A stretch of DNA of 64,000 nt from Henckelia pumila (Eukaryota; Streptophyta; Magnoliopsida; Lamiales; Gesneriaceae), in the NCBI RefSeq assembly GCF_033568475.1, contig NC_133121.1:50753905-50817904 (forward strand). Direction: 5' to 3'. The notes under the pieces are model-generated. The model ran no database searches and was not told the DNA's origin. It was given only the letters and a program-made list of their open reading frames with translations. Below, piece by piece: positions 11,331 through 23,614 of the stretch. Position 1 is the first letter of the stretch. Each line of letters starts with the position of its first letter. A program made the position numbers and the translations under genes.

Positions 11331-11337
11331 TATAAAA
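11331..11337 (+). promoter_or_regulatory. Possible TATA box of the MLN51-like gene
   Basis: TATAAAA lies 230 bp upstream of the chosen ATG in an AT-rich stretch followed by pyrimidine-rich CTCACCTACCTC. Position and context suit a plant TATA promoter. Confidence 0.4.
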
Positions 11338-11566
11338 TCGTATACCTCACCTACCTCTTTACCGCGTCCGTGAATGAATATGTACAACCTAATCTCTTTG
11401 GATGCTGGAATCTAATCATAGCATAAATTCCAGGAGAATTGGTGTTTAGGGTTTTTTATTTGATTCAATCACCCAAAACCCCAATAGTTGAACCGGCGTC
11501 CTGACTGGTTGCAATCTTGCGGTTCAATATTTGAATCGTCTTGTGAAATTGAATAGATTGGTTTGT

Positions 11567-14500
11567 ATGAGTGGTGGACTGATGGCGGAGGAGGACATTG
11601 AGTACGAGAGCGATCCGGAGGAGACGAAGATGTCGCTGAAGATGCGGAGGAGGGAAGCTAGTGATGACGACGATGATTATGATGATGATGATGAGGAGGA
11701 GGAGGAGGAGGCTGGAGTGGTCGATGGCGGGGAGAAGCCTGTCCGGAGGGTTGATGAATTTGATGGAGAATCTGAAGGTGCTGCGGCGGATTATGAGGAT
11801 GATTTGGAGGAAGATTGTTATGATTTGGATGAGGAGTATGTGGAAGAGGAAACAGAGGAGGCAAAGTATGGAGAGAGTGGAAGTGAGATGGGTGGTGGTA
11901 TTGTGCCGGTGAAAGCAGATATAGGGGAGGAGATAGTAATTAGTACTAATGATGAAATTCGTTTTGATGGTGGTGGGCATGAGGAAGAAAAGAAGGAGAT
12001 TGAGCCATATTCAGTGCCCACGGCAGGTGCATTTTACATGCACGATGACAGGTTCCAAGACAACACCCGCGGAAGAAACAGGTATCAACTTCTTTGAATT
12101 GATACAATGTTTGGTAATGGAAACTTTGGATTTTTGGAGCTTGAAATGAAAAGATATTTGTTGTTCCTTTATGGTGGGTTTTGGGCCTGAGTGTCGAGTT
12201 TATTATTTCAATAGAAGCTTTCTATCTCATGTTGGTTCTCTCTCTATGGTAGGGCTGCAGCTATGGCATTAATTTTTTTTTTTTATAGAATAAGCTTACT
12301 CAATTTTAGATTCTTGCTATACAGTTATATTCCATCATCCCCTTTGGGAAAGGGGAGAAAAACATTTTGACAAATGATCAGTATTAAAATTTCTAAGTTG
12401 TGTTAAAAAGTTCTACTAGAGGAAAATACATTCTTTTAGAAACCAATCCTGTTCATTCTAAATTTTGTTTTGCTTAGGCGAATGCTGGCTGGAAGAAAGC
12501 TATGGGAATCTAAAGATAACAGGAAATGGGGGCATGATATGTTTGAGGAGCTAACTACGTCTGAAAAGCGTTATGGAGAGGTGGATATTTTTCTTATGTC
12601 CTTGCTAACTTTGAGTGCACTTTCTTCTTCTTATTCTTTTATTTATTTATTTTTTTAAAAATTCTGGCTTATACATATTAATATCATCAGCGGAGGAGAT
12701 CAAGGGGAAGTTTTCGAGGTCGTGGGAGAAATAGAGGCACAAGTCTTGGGTATGCACGAGGATATAGGTCTGATAACTACTCTAATAGTAGCTCTCAAAA
12801 TAATAATAATCATAATAATGCTCCTAAGAGAATGAGAGGTCGAGGACCCCGGAGGTATCAGCCATCTTCGAATAACATTAATGAGGGATCTCCCACGCAA
12901 AATAAACAGTGAGTAAATTTCTTTTCCCTTGCCTTTTTTTTTTCTTCGGTATTGATCATGTTCTAATTCACTATTCAATTTTTATTTGTAGATCTAGGAA
13001 ATCAGTTGAGAAGTCTTCCAATGTTGCTTCTGTAAAAACCAGTGAATCTGCTTCAAATGCTGAGATGGGCGTGATTCTGCCTAGGAAACAAGGGTTCACA
13101 TCTAATTTGAGCATTGCTTCTCCTCCATTTTATCCCTCTGGTTCTTCTACGAAGCATAATGCTGTAGAACATAAGAAGGATGTCCAAGCTGGCACTAGCA
13201 ATCGAAATAGCCCACAATCTGCAGTAGATGAGAGTTTTAATGGGACACAATCCTCTGCAATGCTGAAGGGGAAGAGTATAGTAGATTCTATTGGTGTTGA
13301 GAAGCTTTCTATTGATGATTCTCTTTCTGCAACGGCCAGGAAACCTTCAAACAATATGCATATGCTGGCGTCTGGCTCTCTCTCTACTAATGCTTCTCAA
13401 CCTCAAATGAGGGGTCATGGAAGTGGAGAAACTTCCTCGACAAAGTGGGCCTATCAACCAATAAACTCTAATTACCAAGTCAACAGAGTCCCTCCGCCAA
13501 ACCAGCGACAAACTGTTTCCAGATATCCTGGTCGAACTCCTGCTCAATCTTCTGTGCAAACTCCTGATCTGCAGCTTGCACGTGTGTCCAGTGGTGGTTC
13601 ACATACTTCTTCTCCACCGAAGGTTGCTGTGCTCGAATGTAGCAAGCTCGATTATCCTTCAGAATACAGTAAATCAACGACTGCGTTGGTTGCTACAGGA
13701 ACAGGAAAAAGCAATGTGCAAGGCAGGGGCTCCTTCCTTTATGGTGGAGCTCATGTCATGGGTGCCTCAGGCAATCTGGGAGCTGTTCATGCTGATAAAA
13801 AATTTTCAGCTTTCTTGCCAGGTATACCATTCACCATCTATGGCATCTTCTAGATGGAGAGATGGAATTTTAATCAGTGACATTGGTATGCAATTTTTTA
13901 AAATTATATATCTTTATTTACTCCATAAAGAATGTGTTGTCTTTGGCAGGCTTATCTATTTTATTTTATTTTTTTATTATTATTATTTTTTTGGCACTTT
14001 TCATTTGAGAAACTTAAGACTGCCTATTCTTTTTCTCTGTTATTTCTTGGTGGTAATTATAACCCCTTTTTCCTAAATGATTAATTACGAGTCTGCTTCC
14101 TCTTTCTTCCATTAGTTTTACTTTTCCTGCTGTTGAATTTCTAGTCATGCAATTTGGAGGCAAGCATCCGGGCGGAATGGGAGTCCCTGCAGTTGGAATG
14201 GCTTTTCCTGGATATGTTGGTCAACCACAACCTGGATTAGGAAATTCTGAAATGACTTGGTAATAACTACTGATTATTCAGTTTTTAAGTACGTTCAAAT
14301 ATGCTCTATGAAGTCCATGTGATTGATAGCACAGTTGTTTCAGCACCATTTTGCTCAACATTTTTTTCCTTGTAGCCTATACCAGTATCATGTAAGCAAT
14401 CAGGATTTTGGAATTTTAGTTTAAGAATTATTTCAATTAGTTATCGTTTCCTACTTTTTATGATATCCAGGTTACCTGTCATAGCTGGTGCTGCTGGAGC

Positions 14501-14927
14501 ATTGGGAGCACAGTATTGCCCTCCATTTATCGCTGTTGATGGTTCGTATCATGCTCAACCATCCGGAAGGGTGTCTACTATTACAGCTGCCTCAAGGTAG
14601 ATTGGATAATACACATGATTCCATTGGTGCATTTTAGCTTTCCTTTTGCAGTTCTTGGATTTTTTTTTTCTTATATTTTAATCCCACAACTGTGATTTAA
14701 TGAATTGATGCAACCGGAAACAATAACCCTAACAACTTTCGTTGCAGCAAAGAAAATAAAGTAGTATCTGCAGAGCTTGCAGATGATGAGTCTGGGCAAA
14801 GGCAAAAGAATCTGCGCAGGCAAGTTGGGATTGTTAGTTATACCTCCACTTTTATATATGATGATATGATTCCTGATCAATGTAGTTACTGGCTTGCAGA
14901 TACACTGAGATGAAGTTTGACCAGTGA
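11567..14927 (+). CDS. MLN51: MLN51/CASC3 (Barentsz)-like exon-junction-complex protein, 8 exons, 668 residues
   Basis: MLN51 is a core exon-junction-complex partner that clamps eIF4A-III on spliced mRNA and acts in nucleus and cytoplasm. Exons: 11567-12081, 12478-12580, 12691-12908, 12992-13821, 14145-14259, 14471-14596, 14748-14819, 14900-14927 (2007 nt). The N-terminus is very acidic (D/E runs, residues about 30-120). The SELOR/Btz signature is split over exons 1-2 (GAFYMHDDRFQDNTRGRNR, then RKLWESKDNRKWGHDMFEE). Exon 3 is RGG-like and Asn-rich, exon 4 is a long low-complexity Ser-rich linker, and exons 5-6 hold the plant-conserved block MQFGGKHPGG..GMAFPGYV..WLPVIAGAAGALGAQY. An in-frame ATG at 11582 is an alternative start. 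Intron 7 is GC-AG. No disabling change is seen; exon 4's 3' border is the least certain. Confidence 0.9.
14820..14899 (+). other. GC-AG intron 7 of the MLN51-like gene
   Basis: The donor reads CGCAG|GCAAGT and the acceptor GGCTTGCAG. This 80-bp intron is needed to reach the family C-terminus RYTEMKFDQ and stop. AG|GCAAGT is the usual consensus of functional GC-AG introns. Confidence 0.75.
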
Positions 14928-15437
14928 AATAACCAAATCGATTTTACTGGTTGCAATAAACAATTTGATCCAAGAAAATTCAGTCAATATTGTCCATCTG
15001 TTTGGGTACTCAGGAGTTTCTTCATCATGCTATTGGTGCTGCTGACCTTTTACTTAGGCCCTTTGCATTTTCCAGTTGATCTGGAGCACTTTGGGCTGCT
15101 AAATTCTGAGATGATTTAGGTATTTGCTCTGTTCTTTAGCTTTGTGTTTTGAGTTTGTTGATTATTAGCTTATGTTTTCAAAATTCCAACCATTCATCAA
15201 TATACCCAATCTCAATGTAATGGTGATCAATATATGGAAGATTGTATAGATAGGAAGAAAGAGGTATGCAACTTAAAACAACCCCTGAGTAGGTTAGGTA
15301 ATCAAGTTGGTACAAAAACAAAATTACAAGAAAGAGAACTCCTAGCCACTGCCAGTATAATTGAAACTAGCGATCTGGCACACGCTTTGCGTGTGTAACA
15401 CACATATCTTTAAATTTTATTTTTAAATATTTGATTT

Positions 15438-15484
<47 letters not shown>

Positions 15485-16849
15485 CAAATGAGACATAAAA
15501 GTTTAAAAATTAAGAAGCAAATATAACGTGTAGTGGGGGGATTGGGGGGAGAAAATGGGTGAAAGTGGCTTAGGGGGGTAATTCAGTCCTAACACATAAA
15601 AGACCAAACAGTTATTCTAACGCATGGAGCTATTATCTTATAAAAAGATTTGGAATGATTTTGGAATACCTGCACCTGTAGATTACTGGTTGAGAGATTA
15701 CTGGTTTCCTCGTATGGTATGGAGTCTTTCCTTTGTCTCCTTGCCCTGTCATTCAGATTTAATACCAAGGAGCTCAAGCTTACCCCTCTGATTGTTCGGT
15801 GGTCATTTTCTTCCCCTTATAGTAAACTGGAAAGCTATCAGTTACTCGGACATATTACATCCAACCCCACCCCCAAAAAGAAGAAAGAATACAAGTTTAT
15901 TTGCTCGCATTAGTATCAAGTATTATTTATTCTCTGTTTATTTTTAAATTTTTTTTTTATCATTATAGGTATATGCTAATAAATGCCTGATCTTGCTCCT
16001 AAGATTAAAAGGAGTAACTTTGCTGCATATTGAAAGGTGGTATTTCCTTTGCAATATGTTGTAAGAACATCAAAATAGCGAATGATCTTGATCTTGTATT
16101 GAAATTGAATTTCCAAGGTGGACGAGCGTTGGCCTTTTCGTGAAAATTCTTTGAAGAAGATGAAAGGGAACAACAGTGAAGATGCTGCTTGCTTTGTCTA
16201 ATCGTATGATTTTTTGGTATACTAAATGGTTGGTTCGTGATAATCTTTTTGTTGTGTGTATCATTTTTTAGCGTTTTTAAGATAACTTTCGTGGTACGGT
16301 ATGTTGGTTTCGGTGTAATCATATTTGTTTGCCGTGATAAGTTGCTTGGTATTCAACATTAATACTTTGTTGGTGAACGATATTATGGTACATCGGAGTT
16401 AATGTAATTCTTGTATTATTTGAATTTTTGCTTGTCCGCTTCAATACTTTTATTGGACATTTTATGTCACAAGAATCAGACCGTCTCTTCTTGAATCATG
16501 AAGTGATATTTGTGATAATTTTCTCAATTAAGTATCCGAGTGATCTCTTCACACGTCATCAAAGGCCAAACTAATGCCCTAACCAGTAATCCGAGTTAAT
16601 TTACATTACGGAATGAAATATCCACATAGTTTGGAGTCTTCCGTGGCTTCGTGGAGATCGGACAGCGGCAGAGGGAGATATTAAGCGCAGGGTTTCTTTC
16701 AGAAACACTAGATTCTCTAGATCAGATTCTTGAACCCTTTGTCGAGTGCCATCCCTTTGTGGGCAAGATTCACGACTTCCTTGTGTTCTACTAGAAGTGA
16801 TAGATAGCCCTTGTTAGGAACATTGGAGGATATTTCCCAACTAAGAGTA
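14928..16849. other. 3' flank of MLN51-like gene and intergenic DNA, no gene recognised
   Basis: This stretch contains the likely 3' UTR (to about 15200), a short palindrome GGCACACGCTTTGCGTGTGT near 15376-15395, an (AT)n run and T-rich sequence. Open frames up to 105 codons on the minus strand (16005-16322) have no recognisable domain. Confidence 0.5.
15450..15483. repeat. (AT)n microsatellite
   Basis: About 17 AT dinucleotides follow an A-run. Confidence 0.95.
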
Positions 16850-17647
16850 GGGATCCGCACCGAAAGCATCTACTAAGCGTAATTATTATGCATACAATTT
16901 AATATTAATGACAGTAATCGCGTTATATAGCGAAAAACATAATCCCAATCGAATAGCATTATAACAATCCAAATCAGAGTAAAACAATAGAATCTAATAA
17001 CTGGAGATCTCAACGGTGTTGCTCCTCGTCTCGGGGCTCACTCCTGTCTGCGTCATCTAACCTAAGGCCTTCCCCATAGAATGGGGTGTCTAAAAAAAAC
17101 GAGGACGTGACTCGTGAGCGCTAACGACCATTACAATAAATACGAGTATATGAACCTATATGTACATACAAAATGACGGGGACTGAGTGATTGGATCGAC
17201 GAGAAACTCGTGCTCAGACTGAAGACGCCAAAGTGTCTAGTGTCACTCAGAAGTACCCCTCTGAACTACTAGCACAACATCCGAACGTGGATTGGGAAAT
17301 ATCCTGGAAACATCATAGACCTCCGTGCTCGTCGGGCACGTGACTCATGATGTCCAATCGTCCGCAAAATAAGGCTGAGCGGTCCTTCTATACTAATGGC
17401 TATCTCGAAAGAGATACGACTCAACGTGATAAATGATCAATGGTCATATGAACAGTAAATACATGCATATCATGACAGATAAAATACAACACATAAGAAT
17501 GCATACTCAGCTGGATATCTCAGTCAGTAATTGCGTACCTCTATAGGTCAAGTCAGGTGAACAACCTAGTATCCAATCCTGCGTCCGTCGACTGTCCAGC
17601 TGATGACGATGGCTTCACAAACTAGCCACAACCTCGCTACGATCCTG
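16850..17647 (-). repeat. Gypsy LTR fragment, minus orientation
   Basis: The reverse complement follows the same order of landmarks as the LTR at 51545-52230: GACGGACGCAG, TGACTGAGATATCCA, ACCGCTCAGCC, a GGACATNNTG-type block, ACTCGTAT, ACGTCCTCG and TTAGGTTAGATGACG. It is a diverged relative of the LTRs at 9046-9630 and 51180-54600. Borders are approximate. Confidence 0.6.
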
Positions 17648-17935
17648 AAACGCCCGAAAAATCCATATATTCACTCACGAGTATTAAAGTAATTTAAAAT
17701 AAATTTTAAGTTATTTTATTCTATTATTTATGATTTAATGGTTATTTTAATTAAATGTTTATATGTGATGTATTAATGATTTAAAAGATCGTGTTAAAAA
17801 CTTTCTCATGCTATTTATTTTGCGTGAGATTTTATGTATCCAAGTTGAGATTTTAGGTGTTAAAATATATATTTAAATGTTGAACTAAACGAGACAAAAT
17901 CTAAACGATGAAACGAGCAGGAAACTAAAATGAAA
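17648..17935 (+). repeat. LTR-like 5' terminus (TGAAACGCCCGAAAAAT)
   Basis: The start resembles the opening of the Tekay-like LTR at 6442 (TGTAACACCCGAAAATTTTAAT), followed by AT-rich DNA. The remainder is missing. It is probably a truncated LTR in plus orientation. Confidence 0.35.
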
Positions 17936-18644
17936 ATAGTTCAAAGTTTGTGAATACCAAAAGATTAACAGTCAATTATTTAACATGCCAACAAAACAAA
18001 TCGCAGGGAAGACACATCATGCAAACTAACTCTGATAGGAAAACATAATGTTGCTTGATTCATTAATACAAATAACTAATGCGGAAAAGAAAGCATCGGT
18101 CGAAGGGTAGTGCACTGCCAGGTGTCGTCAGCCCAAGAAATCCTGCCCCTCAGCACTTACATCAACCTCACTTGCACCAAGAAAATGTAGTTAATCTAAA
18201 GACTCAAGAAGTATAAATCTTTGATAGCAAATACTAGATAATACATGCACATGCTACAAAATATTTGTAGTAAACTACTTTGAAACTTTACCCCAAAGAT
18301 GTGTGTAACTAAAATAAGATTTGAACTAAAAGAGGTCGCATGCATTAAAACTCACTCAACTTGAACTTAAAACTTGAAACTTTAACTGAAAATTATTTTT
18401 GAAACTTTAACTGAAACTCATGCTTAAAACTTTAACTGAAAATCATGCTTGAAATTTTTCTTTAAACAAACAACTCAAACGAGAATAAATTTAACTTATA
18501 AAAGATCATATGCATAATTGAAACTGAATTTGAACTGAGCCGATTCAAACTAAAACTGAACTGAATTGAAACTGAGCTGTGAATTTAGATCCTCGATTGT
18601 GACTTCTGTTTTGATTGATCAATCTATAAACCATATACTAGGTT

Positions 18645-18955
18645 GGCAAGGACACCGAGATTTATCCCGACTGCACATTGCCCTGAATGGCAAGGACACA
18701 AAAATTTTTTCCGACCCCACATTGCTCTGAATGGAAAGAACACCGATATTTCTCCCGTTCCCACATTGTCCTGAATGGCAAGGACACCGAGATTTCTCTA
18801 TTGACCCCACATTGCCCTGAATGGCAAGGACACCAAGATTTTTCCCAACCCCACATTGCCCTAAGTTTGGTAGCGAAACCAAGATGTCTCCCGACTCCTC
18901 TCTACTATGAGTTTGGAAAGGACACCGAGATATCTCTCGGCCCCACATTGCCCTG
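18645..18955. repeat. Seven-unit tandem repeat, 44-46 bp
   Basis: Units start at about 18645, 18689, 18733, 18777, 18823, 18867 and 18912. The consensus contains GGCAAGGACACCGAGATTT and CCCCACATTGCCCTGAAT. Unit six is the most diverged. Overlapping open frames here are a by-product of the repeat. Confidence 0.9.
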
Positions 18956-19333
18956 ATATATAGTCACAACCAACTCTCCTCATTCAAAAATATTTTTTTC
19001 CTTGACTCAACTTGCGAAAAACGTAACTTATCAAGAAAAAGATTTCTTGAAAATAACTCAAAAACTCAATTTTTAGATGAAGAAAACATGATTTCAACCA
19101 AGGAAATGCGATGGTTAAGTGGCTGCCCCAAGCTAAGCTAAACTAACTACAACTTCCTTTTCTTCTCAAACAAGACTTACTATGAGATTTCGACCCATAA
19201 AATCCCTAACTCGACCCTTCCTTAACCGAAATGACTTCTTCTCGAACCGACATCTCCTACTCTTCCTAAACTAACTAGGGACACCATCCAATAACCCTCA
19301 TGTATACCTGAACATTCTGCCCTACAAGGTTTC

Positions 19334-19421
19334 CGGGCAGCAACTTCATCTGAGCAACATTCTGTGCCACTTCCATTCGGGCAGCAACTTCATCTGAGCA
19401 ACATTCTGTGCCACTTCCATT
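19334..19421. repeat. Perfect 44-bp tandem duplication
   Basis: Two identical 44-bp units (19334-19377, 19378-19421), each starting CGGGCAGCAACTTCATCTGA. The lack of divergence points to a recent event. Confidence 0.9.
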
Positions 19422-20367
19422 CGTTAGGCTAAAACCCAACCAATTCTCAATCGAAATGACTTCCGCTTGAACCGAAATATTCCTAACACCCTTAAGTATT
19501 TCCAGAACCAGCCCCTTAACCAAACCTTGAGTCTAAACTTGGCCTAGTCATCAAATTCCCAACAGCTACAATCAACAACCAAAAATCTGCACACCTCACT
19601 ACTAACTTAGCCCCCTTCAAACCCTTCATCAATAAAATCCTCCAACTTTCAGCCTAAATTCTAAAACTATCACCAACTCTTAGACCACGCAGAACCCTTG
19701 AATCAAGTCCTCCCAACCGAACCTAGCTCAAGACCCAACCCTTGGCCGACACAACCCCTTCCAACTCCCTTCACATGACCACCACTACACAACCGGGCAG
19801 CCCTCTTCTCCAGCCTTTCAGCCACCTTAAACCTCTCCCAAGACACCATTCAAACTACAAAACCCTAGCCTAGGTAGCCTCTTAAGCACCATCCATCAAG
19901 AAATTCAGAAATGATCTCAAAAACCACATACAAAAAAAATCTGAAAATTTCAAAATCAAATGCAAGCCTTCAAAAACTCAATCAAAACACATAACATGGC
20001 TCATTCCAACACCAAAAATACATCAATTTCGAAATAATGAAAGAACCCATACTGTTTTTATGTCCAAAAAAAAAACAAAACCCTAGCTTGAAATCACCAA
20101 GAATTTCGAAATGGAAACAAGAACGAGGCATAAAACATAATATATTTGCTGGGTGGCCAAAAGAATGACTTATACTTGCCTTAGGTCCAAATAAAACCAA
20201 GAAAAAGGCTGAAAACATGAATGAGGAGTCCCCCATTCTTCTCAGTCACGAATTCCGGCCGCTGAAGGGGCGCAACGGCGGCAAAAACGTGAGGTGGAGG
20301 AGCCAAGCTTGAGAAGGGAGGGGATGGAGGAGCCGATTTCTTTGGGTGAGAAAATGGAAGGTGGCGG

Positions 20368-22135
20368 TGCTACAACTTAAATTTTAATTCACCCAAGTGT
20401 AGGTTGTCTGCAAGTAATATACTCGTGAGTACGAGATCGATCCACGGAGAGGATGCTGTAAGTTTAATTTTAGCAATGATATATTATAGATGGAAATATT
20501 ATTATAAAACTTAAAATACACAAATTATAAAATTGTCAAGGCTTCAAAGGTTCATTGTTGGTTTATTTAAGATTGCTTAACAAAAATAAATAAAAAAACT
20601 AATATAAAAATAAACAAAAAGAACAATTAAATATTTATACAAATATATTATATAATATAGTTCTCACTATATTAATATCAGATTAACCGATATTTAATAC
20701 ATGATACCCATAATATATATATATAAATGCATAAATATAAACATAAAAGAACAATTAAATATTTATACAAATATATCATATAATATAGTTCCCACTATAT
20801 TAATATCAGATTAACCGATAATTAATATATGGTACCCATAGTATCTATATAAGTGCATAAATATAAATTGACATAAAATTAAAAGTTAGATTAAATCACT
20901 ATATTTCATTTAGAACAACCGGCAGAGCCACGCTATCGTCTAAATAAAATATATGACTTTTGTTTTATGTTAGATGAGAGAAAGTAAATGTTAGTTGCGG
21001 AAAAGTAAATGTTAGATGCGAGAAAGTAAATGTTAGTTGCGAAAAAGTAAATGTTAGATCAAATCACAATATATTATTTAGAACAACCGGCAGAGTCACG
21101 CTATTGTCTAAATAATATATATGACTTTATTATAAATTGATACATATATTTATAGTATATAATTATTGTAGTATTTATTGTATCATATTAGACAACAAAT
21201 CAAGGTAACCACATTCAAGGTACCAAGTATTTGATGTAAATAGATAACAATAAATCATTCAAATTATACCTACAAATAAAGATCAATTAGTAAAACAAAA
21301 TAAAAAAAGAAAAGGGAAGAATATACAAAATATAAAAAATCTTACTTGACCAACAATGAAACCTTTTCACCTTGACATAAAAGGATTTAGCTTGCCATGA
21401 ACATAAGACTCAAGAGTAAGGATAAAAGAAATTTCATACTTAAACTTGGAGAAATATGCACACTCAAACTCTTATTCTTATACACACAATATTTATTTTA
21501 CATGTGAGGAATTTCTCTACATTTTTGCACACTTCAAAGCTTATACAACACATCTATTTATAGGCCAAATGAGAGCAAGAGTCCAAGACTCATTAAATAT
21601 GGAATAGTAAAGTTGGTGAGTGCTTGTCTTCTTGAATGTCAATACCATGACCCAACTTTAATTGACATGTTTGATATCTTATACCACCGATTCAGCCTTT
21701 TCATTCAACATAGAACACGTAGAAAATTTTGTGTACATGTGTTTGGACATATATTTCACCTCTTTTGGATAAAAGTGAAATAGTTATGATATTTTTACTA
21801 CAAGCTGGTCATAGTAAAAGTAAATATGTCTCCTTTTTTATTTTTGATAATTTGATCATCTTAATGAGGTTTTTGAAATTTCTTATATTCTAGAAAGTTG
21901 AAGATCCCTCTTTTGTAATTCTACAGGATTTAATATTACTCCAATATGACCTCTGTATCTTGAGTAATTTTATTTTTATCAAACTTGCGCAAACCGTAAA
22001 ATACAACATTTTTAGTAAAACATTTAAATATAAACACATAACACTAAAATAATACAACTTCATAATTTTAAGGAAACTTTAATTTTAAAACACAACTTTT
22101 AACATATAAATAATTACGAATTTTAAGTTTCATCA
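20368..22135 (-). repeat. 3' LTR of a minus-strand, Athila-associated element (1768 bp)
   Basis: Read on the minus strand it starts TGATGAAACTTAAAATT at 22135 and ends AAGTTGTAGCA at 20368. A purine-rich tract (GGTTTGGGGGTG) lies just upstream. Its first about 250 bp match 63745-64000. It holds a 128-bp tandem duplication (20621-20873), short GTAAATGTTAG repeats (20970-21060), and a second duplicated block (about 20885-20960 and 21055-21130, core AACAACCGGCAGAG). Confidence 0.75.
20621..20873. repeat. 128-bp tandem duplication inside the LTR
   Basis: Both copies begin GAACAATTAAATATTTATAC (20621 and 20749) and share TTAATATCAGATTAACCGAT. They have diverged slightly. Confidence 0.85.
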
Positions 22136-22152
22136 CACCCCCAAACCGGTTT
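22136..22152 (-). other. Polypurine tract of the minus-strand element
   Basis: The minus strand reads AAACCGGTTTGGGGGTG, abutting the LTR start. This fixes 20368-22135 as a 3' LTR. Confidence 0.6.
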
Positions 22153-23614
22153 ATTACTAGTCCCTTAGTAATAAAATATCATAAAATCACAAGTTAGATT
22201 TTTATTCCTTCTTATATATATTCAAATTTGCAAACTTTGAAATTTTAAAACACACTTGTGAAGAGATCATATGTTTATTTATAAGTCTTATTATCAACCA
22301 ATATATTAATATATAATTGGATGGGTATACATATATATTTTCACACAATATCTAAATATTAAATATATATATAATTTTTTTATATAAATATTTTCTAAAA
22401 ACTTTGAGAATAATATAATTAAAATGATAATAGAAATCATTTTCATAACATGTATATTATCAGGAATATTAATGTAAAAGTCTCAACTCCATATTCTCTC
22501 GGGTTAAAGTATTTCATATATATATTTTTTTCACTCATGGAGTTGGAAGAAAATTATACACTCATTGAAAATGGCTAATATGTAAAGTAGACAATCAAAT
22601 AACCTAATATTAAAAATAAGATAGGATAATTTACAAAGAATAAACCCATTTTGTTTTTTTGTTTTTCTATTTTTTTTGGTTGGCTGCAAAATTGTTTTTA
22701 CATAACCAAATACCTCCAATAAACTTTGAAAAAGTAACATTTTTTTTTCAAAGTTTATTTATTTGTTTATTTTTTTATGAGGTAAATCTATTACATTGAT
22801 AATTATAGTAGAGATATTAATACTCTACATCTTTACAATCAAACTTCGAACAACTTTGCAGCCAATTTTTATAATAACAATTTTATTTTTTTATGAGGTA
22901 AATCTATTACATTGATAATTATAGTAGAGATATTAATACTCTACATCTTTACAATCAAACTTCGAACAACTTTGCAGCCAATTTTTATATAAACAATTTT
23001 ATATATATATATATATATATACTCATAAAAGTTTTAGAAAATATGTTATTTTAAAACACACAAATATATATTATTTATAACATATATCCCAGAAATTATA
23101 TATTTTATATTAAATTGATAGAAAGAAGTATAAATAAACATATATACAAAAAAACTTCATTTTCTTAGTAGTTTACAATTTAAATACATACGGAATATTA
23201 AAATTTAATCTATTGTGATAATATGATAAATAAAAACTAATGCGTGCCAGGAATTTTTTGCTCCTTACTCTGCCATTGAAAAAGAAAAATAAATATTATT
23301 ATAGCAATATTTTTTTAATTTTAAAATTTTAATAATTTTTTTAGAGATAAACCCTCTCCCAAACTTGAATATGACATTGTTTTTAAAACAAAACGAATAA
23401 ATAGTAAATTATGAAAGAGATATCACCTGGGGTTTATTGAAGATGAGGAACAAACACAAACCATTTTCTGACATGTTGAATCAATGATGACTTCAACATC
23501 TTCTTCTGAGTTGAGGGTTGGCTTACCATCTAATTTTCTTATAAATTGGCAAATAGTGTCTTTTTTAGTCAGATTTCCAAGATCATTAGCATGACACTAT
23601 GCTTGGAATAGTTT
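22153..23614. other. AT-rich spacer between the small ORF and the 3' LTR
   Basis: No coding signal is seen. It carries the 116-bp duplication listed separately and an (AT)n run near 22999-23020. Athila-group elements usually have a long spacer or env-like region in this position. Confidence 0.5.
22771..23002. repeat. 116-bp tandem duplication
   Basis: Two nearly identical copies share ATGAGGTAAATCTATTACAT through AACTTTGCAGCCAATTTTTAT, offset by 116 bp (22777 and 22893). The units differ only near their ends. Confidence 0.9.

Larger units (their letters stand above)
17936..20367 (-). repeat. Large Gypsy LTR fragment, minus orientation, with internal tandem repeats
   Basis: On the minus strand the segment begins with a CT-rich leader-like region (near 20250-20367), as found in U5 of the Tekay-like LTR. 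It then contains long anonymous sequence, the 44-46 bp array and an AT-rich tail. Its own start is interrupted at 20368 by another LTR. No protein domain is visible. LTR identity is inferred from this layout. Confidence 0.4.

Noticed and set aside
11465..11980. 171-codon minus-strand frame opposite MLN51 exon 1
   Set aside because: It is the antisense of GAT/GAG acidic codons and is rich in Ile, Leu and His runs. It is a shadow of the real exon.
17100..17650. tRNA or rRNA genes anywhere in the window
   Set aside because: I looked for A/B-box and conserved rRNA words and found only tRNA-complementary primer-binding sites of retroelements.
18619..18956. Cysteine-rich repeat peptides (109 and 89 codons) near 18.6-19.0 kb
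   Set aside because: They are translations of a 44-46 bp tandem repeat with variable unit length that breaks frame, with no start context or domain.
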